A DNA stretch of 64,000 nucleotides. Source: Hymenobacter siberiensis. GTDB taxonomy: Bacteria; Bacteroidota; Bacteroidia; Cytophagales; Hymenobacteraceae. Position 1 is the first letter of the stretch; each line of letters begins with the position of its first letter. The stretch spans positions 3,720,001-3,784,000 of the forward strand of contig NZ_JAHLZZ010000001.1 of NCBI RefSeq assembly GCF_018967845.1, read 5' to 3'. Shown piece by piece: positions 34,374 to 41,753 of the stretch. The notes under the pieces are model-generated. The model saw nothing but the letters and a program-made list of their open reading frames with translations. It was not told where the DNA came from and did no database searches. Made by a program: the position numbers and the translations under genes.

Positions 34374-34912
34374 TTATGTGGCTGAATCAGAAGAAAGTTG
34401 CTAAAGCAATTCAAGAAGGTATGTTACCTAAGTCCGTTGATTGGTATGGCGGCTTTGTAGGTGTGTTTATCTGCTTCCTTCTCTGGATAGCTTGCGGCTC
34501 AATTCTCTTCTTCGATTCTTTTACTCCAGCTCAGGTCTTGTTTATAATGGTTTTTGCAGGGCTTAGCTGCCTCTCTTATTATGGAGTATATAACCTGCTC
34601 CATGAGCGAAAATTATTTCAAATTCAAACTGGCTTGAGCGCAGCCAATAATCACCAGTTGTTGACAACCACATTTAAACAACTGGACTGGAGTACTTCAC
34701 AGAATAATCTAACGATTATTCAAGCCTCCGTTTCGAATAAATGGACTGAATTGAACCGGGAGGCAATTGCGCTAATTTCAGATAACACTGTGCATTTGGC
34801 TATAGTGGAAATTAGCAGTACCAAAGGCAGATTTCCATTTTTCCGAAGAGGCGATAACGAGAAATTGAGTCTGCTGGTGAATAAGATTAATGAGCAACTG
34901 AATAAGCTTTAG
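34370..34912 (+). CDS. Small membrane protein of unknown family, AT-rich
   Basis: The 180-residue product has two membrane helices (about residues 29-50 and 57-77), then a cytoplasmic-type helical/beta tail (LLTTTFKQLDWSTSQNNLTI, VSNKWTELNREAIALISDN). No motif is recognised. Its base composition is far more AT-rich than rlmD and than the next gene, so it may be a recent acquisition. It starts at ATG 34370 inside the rlmD stop overlap (ATGA), which suggests translational coupling, and ends next to the following gene. Confidence 0.75.
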   Translation: MIMWLNQKKVAKAIQEGMLPKSVDWYGGFVGVFICFLLWIACGSILFFDSFTPAQVLFIMVFAGLSCLSYYGVYNLLHERKLFQIQTGLSAANNHQLLTTTFKQLDWSTSQNNLTIIQASVSNKWTELNREAIALISDNTVHLAIVEISSTKGRFPFFRRGDNEKLSLLVNKINEQLNKL

Positions 34913-34923
34913 TGACCACTATT

Positions 34924-35298
34924 ATGGACTACTTCAACGACCCCGAACTCAACGGCAAATACCTCGGCACCATCACCAAGGATTTCGTCGTCGTGTGCGA
35001 CACCCTGCTCGAAGCCTCTTCCCAGATTCGCAAGGGCGACTTCAGCCAATACCCCATTTTCGTCTTTGCCAAGCAGGAAGTGCCCCTCGGCGGCCTCCTC
35101 GTCAACGCCGACGACCTGAACCTGGACTGGCACGTCTTCGCCAGCTACCTGGAGCTCTTCATGCAGCAAGGCATCATTGAACCCGACGGCTTGGCCTATT
35201 TCCAGGCTAATTACAAAGACCCCGACGAGTTCTGCTGCCTCTTCGTGCTCGATAAGGAGTTCACGAAGTTTGTCTTCGTGCCCTACCCGGAGGATTAA
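34924..35298 (+). CDS. Conserved-looking protein of unknown function
   Basis: The 124-residue product is soluble, acidic and aromatic-rich (MDYFNDPELNGKYLGTITKD, FVVVCDTLLEASSQIRKG, FCCLFVLDKEFTKFVFVPYP). No signal, no membrane helix and no catalytic motif are seen. A GTG at 34912 could add four residues but overlaps the previous stop; ATG 34924 gives the better N-terminus. GC content is normal, in contrast with its upstream neighbour. I do not recognise the family. Confidence 0.75.
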   Translation: MDYFNDPELNGKYLGTITKDFVVVCDTLLEASSQIRKGDFSQYPIFVFAKQEVPLGGLLVNADDLNLDWHVFASYLELFMQQGIIEPDGLAYFQANYKDPDEFCCLFVLDKEFTKFVFVPYPED

Positions 35299-35324
35299 CC
35301 GAAACCAAGCAGTCGAACAAAAAA

Positions 35325-35420
35325 GAACGTCATGCTAAGCGCAACCGAAGCATCTCTACCGCGAGAGTAATTATTTACTACTGCGGTAGAGATGCTTCGG
35401 CTGCGCTCAGCATGACGTTC
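35325..35420. repeat. 38-bp inverted repeat, CGTCATGC(C/T)GAGCGCAG family
   Basis: Arms 35325-35362 and 35383-35420 have two mismatches. It is a second copy of the family at 6261-6374. Confidence 0.9.
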
Positions 35421-35443
35421 TGGTTTTAATATTCCGGCGGGCT

Positions 35444-36487
35444 TTAGCCCACCAGCTGCTGCTCACTCTGCGGCTGCAGAATCCCCCGCAGCGCCTCCGC
35501 CAGCAGCTGATAGGAATACACCCGCGCCTCGTGGCTGAAAATGTTGGATACCACCATGATTTCATTCACCTGCGTCTCGTCCACAAACGCCTGCAGGTCC
35601 TGCTCAACGGTGGCCTTGCTACCGATGAAGGCACAGGCCAGCATCTGCTCCACGGCGTATTGCTGCGCCGGCTCCCACAGCCCGGCCATCGACTCGACGG
35701 GCGGTTGCAACGGCGCGGGCCGCCCCTTGATGACGCCCAGCATAAACTGCTTGAGCGAGGTGGCCAGGTGCTGCGCCTCGGCATCGGTATCGGCGGCCAC
35801 CACGTTCACGCAGGCAATAACATAGGGCGCGGCCAGCGCGGCCGACGGCCGGAAGTTCTGGCGGTAAATCTCTAGCGCCGCAAACAGCTGGCCCGGCGCA
35901 AAGTGGCTGGCAAACGCATAAGGCAGCCCCAGCGCGGCGGCCAGGTAGGCGCTATCAGTGCTGGAACCCAGAATCCAGATGGGCACCTCCAGCCCCTCGC
36001 CCGGAATGGCGCGCACGGTGGCGGTGCTGTTGGCGGCCGAGAAATAGGCCTGCAGCTGCTGAATGTCGCGGGGGAAATCCTGCGGGCCACCGAAGCGGCT
36101 GCCCCGAATGGCTTGGGCCGTCACCTGGTCGGAACCAGGCGCGCGGCCCAGCCCCAAATCAATGCGGCCCGGATAGAGCGAGGCCAGCGTGCCCAGCTGC
36201 TCGGCCACCACCAGCGGTGCATGGTTGGGCAGCATGATGCCGCCCGAGCCCACCCGCAACGTGCTGGTGCCGCCCGCGATGTAGCCAATCAGCACTACCG
36301 GCGCCGAGCTGGCCACGCTCGCCATGTTGTGATGCTCGGAAAGCCAGTATCGGGTATAGCCCAGCTTCTCAACCTGCTGCGCCAGGTCCAGGCTGTGGTG
36401 GAAAGTATCGGCCGGCGTGCTGCCGGCATTTATAGGGGCCAAATCCAGCACGGAGTAGGCCAGGGGAGCAAACGAATCAGTTGTCAT
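35444..36487 (-). CDS. LLM-class (luciferase-like) flavin-dependent monooxygenase
   Basis: The 347-residue protein has the luciferase-like TIM-barrel pattern: YSVLDLAPINAG at the start, KLGYTRYWLSEHHNM (conserved YWxxEHH), GGIMLPNHAPLVVAEQLGTLASLYPGRIDLGLGRAPG and WILGSSTDSAYLAA. It fits the alkanal-monooxygenase-like YhbW group that uses FMNH2; the oxidised substrate is unknown. Upstream in-frame ATGs exist to 36646, but the start MTTDSFAPLAYSVLDL at 36487 agrees with the family's N-terminus, and the extension would run into the palindrome at 36611-36668. Confidence 0.92.
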   Translation of the reverse strand: MTTDSFAPLAYSVLDLAPINAGSTPADTFHHSLDLAQQVEKLGYTRYWLSEHHNMASVASSAPVVLIGYIAGGTSTLRVGSGGIMLPNHAPLVVAEQLGTLASLYPGRIDLGLGRAPGSDQVTAQAIRGSRFGGPQDFPRDIQQLQAYFSAANSTATVRAIPGEGLEVPIWILGSSTDSAYLAAALGLPYAFASHFAPGQLFAALEIYRQNFRPSAALAAPYVIACVNVVAADTDAEAQHLATSLKQFMLGVIKGRPAPLQPPVESMAGLWEPAQQYAVEQMLACAFIGSKATVEQDLQAFVDETQVNEIMVVSNIFSHEARVYSYQLLAEALRGILQPQSEQQLVG

Positions 36488-36610
36488 GAACGGAGAATTA
36501 GAAGGAAGAGGCCGCCGGCCAGCAGCTACAAGCCGCAAAGGGGCCGTGGCGGACGATGTATAACGCTTCAAGCGGGCAATTGATTCTTTTGCTTCTGTTA
36601 TCAAAGCCAA

Positions 36611-36668
36611 AAAGCCCCAACGGGCACCCCAGACGTTGGCGAACATCTGGGGTGCCCGTTGGGGCTTT
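36611..36668. terminator. 23-bp perfect hairpin AAAGCCCC...GGGGCTTT
   Basis: Arms 36611-36633 and 36646-36668 are complementary. The A/T ends suit a bidirectional terminator, most useful for the NTF2-like gene ending at 36717 on the minus strand. Confidence 0.75.
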
Positions 36669-36686
36669 CACTTAGTGGGTAGCGTA

Positions 36687-36714
36687 GTAGCGCGGACTTT
36701 GTAGTCCGCGCTAC
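36687..36714. repeat. Single hairpin of the GTAGCGCGGACT family
   Basis: GTAGCGCGGACT pairs with AGTCCGCGCTAC around TTGT. It is a short copy of the family at 16721-16811. Confidence 0.85.
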
Positions 36715-36716
36715 TT

Positions 36717-37181
36717 TTAATTGCGGCGCTGTACCGGCAGGTCTTCCAGCTGCGCGTAGCTCAGCTTCCAGGTATTATCGGCGGCTTTTTTCCAGAAGAA
36801 AATATAGTTGCCTTCGCCAAAGCCGGCGGGCTCGCCGGGGGCGGTGGGCTGCACATCTACCGAGAACGTGCCGGCCTCGTAGGTGCTGTTGTCGTCGGTA
36901 TTGCTGCTGCTCACGCTGGTTTTCAGGTTGGCGATGGTCGGAATCGTGGCGCTCACCCATTTCTGGCCTACTTCATCCTTGCCCTTCCAGTGGGCATTGC
37001 CCTGCACAAAGGTGATGTCATCGGCCATCATGCCGGTAATTTTACCCGTGTCGCGGCTATTCCAGGCCGTGACAAAGTCGCGGTTCAGGTTCTGCACGTT
37101 GGCCGTGTCGGCGGGCGCTTTCGAACAGGAAGAAGTGAGGGCGGCGGCGGCCAGCAACAGGCTACAAACGAGGGATTTCAT
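36717..37181 (-). CDS. SnoaL/DUF4440-like (NTF2-fold) lipoprotein
   Basis: The 154-residue product has a lipoprotein signal (SLLLAAAALTSSCSKAP, lipobox TSSC). The domain (about residues 35-150) reads VQNLNRDFVTAWNSRDTGKITGMMADDITFV, GKDEVGQKWVS and NTWKLSYAQLEDLPV, the pattern of DUF4440/SnoaL NTF2-like domains that bind small ligands or catalyse simple steps. Function is unknown; the fold call is from pattern only. ATG 37181 is chosen as the start of the signal; upstream codons to 37229 lie before the lipoprotein signal and are unlikely. Confidence 0.85.
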   Translation of the reverse strand: MKSLVCSLLLAAAALTSSCSKAPADTANVQNLNRDFVTAWNSRDTGKITGMMADDITFVQGNAHWKGKDEVGQKWVSATIPTIANLKTSVSSSNTDDNSTYEAGTFSVDVQPTAPGEPAGFGEGNYIFFWKKAADNTWKLSYAQLEDLPVQRRN

Positions 37182-37303
37182 ACATCCGGGGAATTGGTGA
37201 AAGAAATAGTGGCGGGCAGCTGTGCCCACCGCGGCAACTGGTCAGAAACAATCAACCCCCGGGCGCGGGCGCCCAGGGGTTGCAAAATAATGCGAAGTGG
37301 CAA

Positions 37304-37825
37304 TTACCAGCTTTTCCGGCGATACTCGGAAGTGCCATAGGGGTGCGAAGCATCGCCGTAGGCAGGGTTGGGCAGGTAAGCGGCGTTTGAGGGAGCCGGC
37401 TGCGCGGCGGGCTGCATGCCGCCCACCATGGTGCTGGAAGCCGTCAGGCTATTGGCGGGCACCAGGGCCGTTTGCGTGGTGCGGGTAGTGGTAACGGTCG
37501 GGCGGTTGCGGGCCAGGGCCAGCTCGCGGCGATAGTTAGCTTCGCGGGCGGCCACGGCGCGCTGCTGGGCGGCGGCGGCGGCACGCTGCTTGCGCTTGTT
37601 GTCGATGTGCTTACCAATACCGTAGCCAATAGCACCACCGGCCACGCCACCTACCACGCCACCCACAACCCGATTGCGCTTGTTGATGATGGCTCCGGCA
37701 GCAGCCCCGCCCAGGCCACCGATAACGGCACCTTTGGCCTGTGGGCTCCATTGCGCATGGGCAGCCGGAGCATGAAACGAGGTGAGCAGGATAATGAAAG
37801 CGAAGAGATACGGGAGCTTATTCAT
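37304..37825 (-). CDS. Exported glycine-zipper protein
   Basis: The 173-residue product has a signal peptide (about residues 1-25, SFHAPAAHAQ), then a glycine zipper (GAVIGGLGGAAAGAIINKRN and VVGGVVGGVAGGAIGYGIG) of the type found in outer membrane or membrane-inserting helices, and a basic stretch (HIDNKRKQRAAAAAQQRAV). The C-terminal third is disordered and Pro/Ala/Asn-rich. Similar proteins in Bacteroidota are labelled YMGG-like Gly-zipper. Function is unknown. MTSAMNK gives another possible start at 37837. Confidence 0.82.
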   Translation of the reverse strand: MNKLPYLFAFIILLTSFHAPAAHAQWSPQAKGAVIGGLGGAAAGAIINKRNRVVGGVVGGVAGGAIGYGIGKHIDNKRKQRAAAAAQQRAVAAREANYRRELALARNRPTVTTTRTTQTALVPANSLTASSTMVGGMQPAAQPAPSNAAYLPNPAYGDASHPYGTSEYRRKSW

Positions 37826-38057
37826 GGCCGAAGTCATTAGGGAATGAGAGATTTACTCGGAACGTAAGAGTCGGCTTGACAAGGAGTGTGCCAGTTCCGA
37901 AAGGGGCAGTTGCCGGGCTAAACGGTAGCGGGCCCTAAAAGTTTATTATCGGACCCGTTATCTAAATTTAAAAACGGATGTTACGCCGGCAGCTCTTGTG
38001 CCCGGTGTTTCAACGAGCAATCAGAAACAGCCGCTACATAAGCCACTGCATAGCATT
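37826..38057. other. Intergenic, no gene seen
   Basis: Between the Gly-zipper gene and the MITE I see no gene or clear hairpin. The segment is moderately AT-rich around 37960 and probably contains the promoter of the Gly-zipper gene. Confidence 0.5.
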
Positions 38058-38146
38058 GGAGTTGTTTAGAAAGTCACAAAAGGTCCCCGAACGGTCATGC
38101 AGCGCTGCGCGCTGCATGACCGTTCGGGGACTTTCTAAACAGCTTC
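38058..38146 (+). mobile_element. MITE, 89 bp, copy 2 (internally deleted)
   Basis: It begins GGAGTTGTTTAGAAAGTC and ends GACTTTCTAAACAGCTTC, the reverse orientation of the copy at 10449-10593. ATT is duplicated at 38055-38057 and 38147-38149. About 56 bp of the central palindrome are missing relative to copy 1. It lies a few bases after the end of thiL (38152). Confidence 0.88.
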
Positions 38147-38151
38147 ATTAG

Positions 38152-39183
38152 TTAAAAACTAGTCCAGCCCTGCGCCTGCAACGGCACTGCCTGCCCGGCC
38201 TTGGTCACCAGGTTGGTCCCGTCAGATTTGTCCGTGAGGTGGCCGATGATAGTGATATCGGGGTGGTTCTTGATTTTTTCGTGGTCCGTAACCGGTACCG
38301 TGAACAGCAGCTCGTAGTCCTCGCCGCCATTGAGGGCGCAGGTGAGCGGGTCGAGGTTGAACTCGGCCGCCGCCTCCAGCGTGGGGTTGGCCAGGGGCAG
38401 GAATTCGGTGAACACCCGCGCGCCCGTGCCGCTGGCCGTGCACAGGTGCAGCACTTCCGAAGCCAGCCCATCCGAAATATCAATCATGCTGGTGGGCCGG
38501 ATGCCGCGCTCGCGCAGCTCGTGCACAATGTCGAGGCGGGCCTCGGGGCGCAGCTGGCGCTGCACGATGTACTCGTAACTAGCCAGCTCGGGCTGGGTTT
38601 CGGGGTCGGCCAGGTAGGCTTGCTTTTCGCGCTCCAGTACCTGCAGGCCCAGAAAAGCGCCGCCCAGGTCGCCGGTCACGCAGAGCAGGTCGGTGGGCTG
38701 ACCGCCGCTGCGGCGCACGGCCTCGCCGGTAGCCACTTCGCCCAGTACCGTGATGGCCAGCGTGAGACCGCCCCGGCTGGCGGTGGTGTCGCCGCCCACC
38801 AGGTCTACGTTGTAGGCCTCGCAGGCCAGGCGCATGCCGGCATACAGCTCCTCAATGGCCTCCACGGTAAAGCGCGGGCCGGCCGAAAGGGCCACCACCA
38901 GCTGCGTGGGCAGGGCATTCATGGCGGCCACGTCCGACACGTTCACGGCCACGGCCTTGTAGCCCAGGTGGCGCAACGGGCTGAACGAGAGGTCGAAGTG
39001 AATACCCTCCACCAGCAGGTCGGTGGTCATCACGGTATCGGTGCCGGCGGTGGGCCGGATGATGGCCGCGTCGTCGCCGATGCCGAGCACGGTGCCGGGC
39101 TGGCGGGCCGTGATATTGGCCTGCAGGCGGCGGATAAGGGCAAATTCGCCAATGGCGGAAAGGGGCGTGAGGTTATCGGACAT
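38152..39183 (-). CDS. thiL: Thiamine-monophosphate kinase
   Basis: The 343-residue protein has the ThiL/PurM-like layout: the GIGDDAAIIRP metal/ATP loop (residues 34-44), TDLLVEGIHFDLSF, the GYKAVAVNVSDVAAMNA ATP segment, VGGDTTAS and the DISDGLASEVLHL block, and NGGEDYELLFTV near the end. It converts thiamine monophosphate to the diphosphate cofactor with ATP. ATG 39183 gives the usual N-terminus (MSDNLTPLSAIGEFALI); the upstream extension to 39297 runs through an intergenic repeat. The MITE copy at 38058-38146 abuts the end. Confidence 0.95.
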   Translation of the reverse strand: MSDNLTPLSAIGEFALIRRLQANITARQPGTVLGIGDDAAIIRPTAGTDTVMTTDLLVEGIHFDLSFSPLRHLGYKAVAVNVSDVAAMNALPTQLVVALSAGPRFTVEAIEELYAGMRLACEAYNVDLVGGDTTASRGGLTLAITVLGEVATGEAVRRSGGQPTDLLCVTGDLGGAFLGLQVLEREKQAYLADPETQPELASYEYIVQRQLRPEARLDIVHELRERGIRPTSMIDISDGLASEVLHLCTASGTGARVFTEFLPLANPTLEAAAEFNLDPLTCALNGGEDYELLFTVPVTDHEKIKNHPDITIIGHLTDKSDGTNLVTKAGQAVPLQAQGWTSF

Positions 39184-39280
39184 AGGTTGTTGGTGGTCAG
39201 TTGCTCGGGGGCAGTTGTCAGCATCAACCCACCCGCCAAACAGCCGGACAACCGGCCACGAGCAGCTGACAACTACCGCA

Positions 39281-39288
39281 CAAAAGTA
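39281..39288 (-). promoter_or_regulatory. -7 element TACTTTTG for thiL
   Basis: TACTTTTG on the minus strand fits TAnnTTTG, about 98 bp upstream of the thiL start, right beside the terminator of the preceding gene. Confidence 0.4.
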
Positions 39289-39297
39289 CGCCCACAA

Positions 39298-39327
39298 AAA
39301 AAGGAGAGAATTGCTTCCCTCCTTTTT
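39298..39327 (-). terminator. Terminator of the lamin-tail gene
   Basis: On the minus strand AAAAAGGAG pairs with CTCCTTTTT (39319-39327 with 39298-39306), followed by T residues, 22 bp after the stop of the gene at 39349. Confidence 0.7.
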
Positions 39328-39348
39328 CGCTTTCAGATAACCGGCCGT

Positions 39349-40500
39349 TTATTCAACCACCAGCTCTTTATAGATTTTGGTCTGGCCGTCGGCGCTCAGA
39401 ATCTGCACGAAGTACAGGCCGGGCTTCAGGGCCGAGATGTCGAGCTGGAGCTTTTCCTGGCCCTGGCCTTTGGCCTCGGCGCTGATGGCCTGGCCCAGGT
39501 TGTTCAGCACGGTAACGCGGCCCACTTTGGCATCTTTGATTTCAACCGTAGCAAAGCCATGGGCCGGGTTGGGGTACACGCTGATGTTTTTGTCGAACTT
39601 ACCCAGCGTGCTCAGCACGGCCTGGTAAGTGCCGAAGGGACCTACGTAGTCGTTGTGGCTGCCCAGCTGGTCGTAGAGCTGGCCGGCGGGGTTTGAAGTC
39701 CCATTTGGACCGTTGAAGGCCGTAGAGTACATCACCCACTCGTCGGCAATGTTATAGCCGCCCGCGGCACGGGTGGGTGGGCAGGTAGCGGGAACAACGT
39801 TCTGAGGAGATGGGTTAACCCGGAGGCCGCGCGATACGGTAGCCCGACGGGTGATGGACTGGTTGGCCGAAGCCACGAAAACCGCGTTGGTGCCGGTACC
39901 GTCCAGGGGGTTGGTGCCGCTCCAGTTGCCGCCCGTTGCGCAGGTCTGCAACACAGGTCTTTCACCAATCACGCCAATCAGGTCCACAATCACGCCATTG
40001 CCGGAGCCCGCCGTGCCGCTGGGGTAGCGCACCAGGGCCATTGCGTCGTCGCCGTTGAAATAAATAGGGCCACCACCAAGGATTACCGTGGGAAGGGTGG
40101 TCACGCCGTATTCGGCGCTGAACTGGTTTGCGACGTTCACAATAGCCGGAATGGTCGCTTGACCGCAGGCCAGCACGAAGGTTGTGCGGGCATTCATACT
40201 GTTTATCCCCACAGCGGCATGTGCCTGGTTACTGCGGAACAATTTCTCTTCCTCCACTACCGTTAAACTGCCGTTGGAGTAGCGCCGCACCGAGTATGGG
40301 TTCAGGCTGACGGTGTTATTGGTCGGGTTGAAAATCTCCAGGGCTCGCTCGTTGCCGGTCGAGGGAGCCGTACCGCCATAGGTTACGCCCATCTGGTGGG
40401 CTCCCTCGTTGTATTCCGAGAAAAACAGTTCCGTACCTTGGGCATGGGCAGCTCCGGCCAGCAGCAAAGCAGCAGAGAGCATTAAGTATTGCTTTTTCAT
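39349..40500 (-). CDS. Lamin-tail-domain protein with T9SS type A sorting tail
   Basis: The 383-residue product has a signal peptide (LMLSAALLLAGAAHAQ). Residues about 22-170 form a lamin-tail (LTD)-like domain (ELFFSEYNEGA, NERALEIFNPTNNTVSLNPYSVRRYSNG, GGPIYFNGDDAMALV). The last 80 residues (ISVYPNPAHGFATVEI ... GLYFVQILSADGQTKIYKELVVE) form the type A T9SS sorting tail. It is probably exported and surface-attached. LTD domains of bacteria often accompany nucleases, but no nuclease is seen here. A promoter element lies upstream at 40533-40540. Confidence 0.9.
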   Translation of the reverse strand: MKKQYLMLSAALLLAGAAHAQGTELFFSEYNEGAHQMGVTYGGTAPSTGNERALEIFNPTNNTVSLNPYSVRRYSNGSLTVVEEEKLFRSNQAHAAVGINSMNARTTFVLACGQATIPAIVNVANQFSAEYGVTTLPTVILGGGPIYFNGDDAMALVRYPSGTAGSGNGVIVDLIGVIGERPVLQTCATGGNWSGTNPLDGTGTNAVFVASANQSITRRATVSRGLRVNPSPQNVVPATCPPTRAAGGYNIADEWVMYSTAFNGPNGTSNPAGQLYDQLGSHNDYVGPFGTYQAVLSTLGKFDKNISVYPNPAHGFATVEIKDAKVGRVTVLNNLGQAISAEAKGQGQEKLQLDISALKPGLYFVQILSADGQTKIYKELVVE

Positions 40501-40532
40501 ATTTTTTGGAATGTGTAATGTCAGTGCAACGG

Positions 40533-40540
40533 CAAAGATA
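40533..40540 (-). promoter_or_regulatory. -7 element TATCTTTG for the lamin-tail gene
   Basis: TATCTTTG on the minus strand fits TAnnTTTG, 33 bp before ATG 40500. No -33 TTG is seen at the ideal distance. Confidence 0.5.
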
Positions 40541-40738
40541 CAAGCTTTTTATAGCTGGGTTGATTACGATACGGTGTACACAAAAATCACTTTTACTCTA
40601 CATAACCCGAGTGAGATGAGCCGATGGGCATGCCGCACATACCGAATAGCCTCGTTTGGGCGTTGCAGCCCGCATTGCCCCATCGGCATCGGGGCTGCCC
40701 CCGTTTGGCCCGGCCACGCATTTTTTCACCTGGCCCCG

Positions 40739-40746
40739 TAGCTTTG
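40739..40746 (+). promoter_or_regulatory. -7 element TAGCTTTG for the lipoprotein gene
   Basis: TAGCTTTG fits TAnnTTTG, 39 bp before ATG 40785. The rest of the gap 40541-40738 shows no gene. Confidence 0.45.
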
Positions 40747-40784
40747 CCATGTCGGGGCTTTTTCCTTCCAGGCTTTTTTCTTTT

Positions 40785-41405
40785 ATGCGCACTTTCTTTT
40801 CTTCCCCGGTTAAAACCGCTGTGCTTTCGCTGTTGATTTTTGCGGGCTGCGCGGCTTCCTGCAAGCGCGATGGGGCCAAAACGGCGTCCTTCGACCCGGC
40901 TTCGGCGGCAGCGGCCAAAGCGCAGTTCGATGTGCTGCGCGATTCCGTTGACATCAAATGGCGCAACATGACGGAAAGCGACGACCAGAAAATCGGCATC
41001 ACCCGCCTGCTGCTGCGCGAGCTGAAGGGCCAGCCCGGCATCACTGCCACCCAGCTGCAGGACCTCGACCGCGCCAATACCCACCTCAAGGCCCGCCGCT
41101 ACACCCAGCAAACCATGGCCAGCTCCGACCTGATTGACCAGTACGACACCGCCCAGGACTCGCTACTGAAAGCCGTGTACCCCGTGGCCGCCCCCAACGG
41201 CAACGCGCCCACCGAAAATGCTCGCAACTTCGTGGAGGGCATTCAGCAGCTCGATGCGGGCGTGGTGGCATTTCGGGTGCAGTACGACCGCGCCGTGCAC
41301 CAGTACAACGACTACCTCAAGCTGCACCGCGCCGAGCTGGAATCGCTCGGCAGCAAGTACGCCAACCTGCAGCCGCTGTCGTTTTTCACCATCGGGGACA
41401 AGTAA
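40785..41405 (+). CDS. Lipoprotein, weakly LemA-like, unknown function
   Basis: The 206-residue product has a lipoprotein signal (AVLSLLIFAGCAASC, lipobox near FAGC). The mature part is all-helical: FDVLRDSVDIKWRNMTESDD, QLQDLDRANTHLKARRYTQQ and a C-terminal VQYDRAVHQYNDYLKLHR. The tail YDRAVHQYNDYL ... LQPLSFF resembles the end of LemA proteins (YNxxVxxYN ... F), but that is tentative. ATG 40785 starts the signal; the frame is open upstream to 40656. Confidence 0.8.
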   Translation: MRTFFSSPVKTAVLSLLIFAGCAASCKRDGAKTASFDPASAAAAKAQFDVLRDSVDIKWRNMTESDDQKIGITRLLLRELKGQPGITATQLQDLDRANTHLKARRYTQQTMASSDLIDQYDTAQDSLLKAVYPVAAPNGNAPTENARNFVEGIQQLDAGVVAFRVQYDRAVHQYNDYLKLHRAELESLGSKYANLQPLSFFTIGDK

Positions 41406-41508
41406 GCCGGAGGCTCACTATTCAAGTGGAGCAGCATTGATATAGAGCGGCAATCAGGTATCTTCAAGCCTCAGGCAATCAATACAATTCATCAAACGCC
41501 CCGCCTAT

Positions 41509-41676
41509 ATGCACACCGCTACTTTCTTCCGCCGGCTGCTGCCGGCCCTGCTCCTCAGCAGCCTCGCACTGGCTTCGTGCGAGGGCTGCAAAGACCACGA
41601 CCCACGCCCCAGAGGCAAGTGCGGCTCAAAAACCCCGACTACTACTTCCGGCACGACGCCAGGCGGTAATTCGTAA
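41509..41676 (+). CDS. Small lipoprotein, 55 residues
   Basis: ATG 41509 begins MHTATFFRRLLPALLLSSLA, followed by LASCEGCK, a good lipobox with the Cys at position 24. The mature part of about 32 residues is polar with two more Cys and a Thr/Gly/Pro-rich tail, ending at TAA 41676. It sits between the LemA-like lipoprotein gene and a strong terminator. The family is not recognised; the signal and lipobox support that it is a real gene. Confidence 0.6.
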   Translation: MHTATFFRRLLPALLLSSLALASCEGCKDHDPRPRGKCGSKTPTTTSGTTPGGNS

Positions 41677-41680
41677 GAAT

Positions 41681-41746
41681 AGCATTTGGTTTAAAACAGA
41701 GAAGGCCGGCGTAATTGCCGGCCTTCTCTGTTTTAAACCAAATGCT
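41681..41746. terminator. Perfect 30-bp hairpin between convergent genes
   Basis: Arms 41681-41710 and 41717-41746 are perfectly complementary around GTAATT, with AGAGAAGGCCGGC and GCCGGCCTTCTCT at the core. Confidence 0.85.
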
Positions 41747-41753
41747 GACTGGA

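Noticed and set aside
38239-39696. A 485-codon plus-strand frame across thiL and the next gene
   Set aside because: It runs through two unrelated minus-strand genes and the terminator between them.
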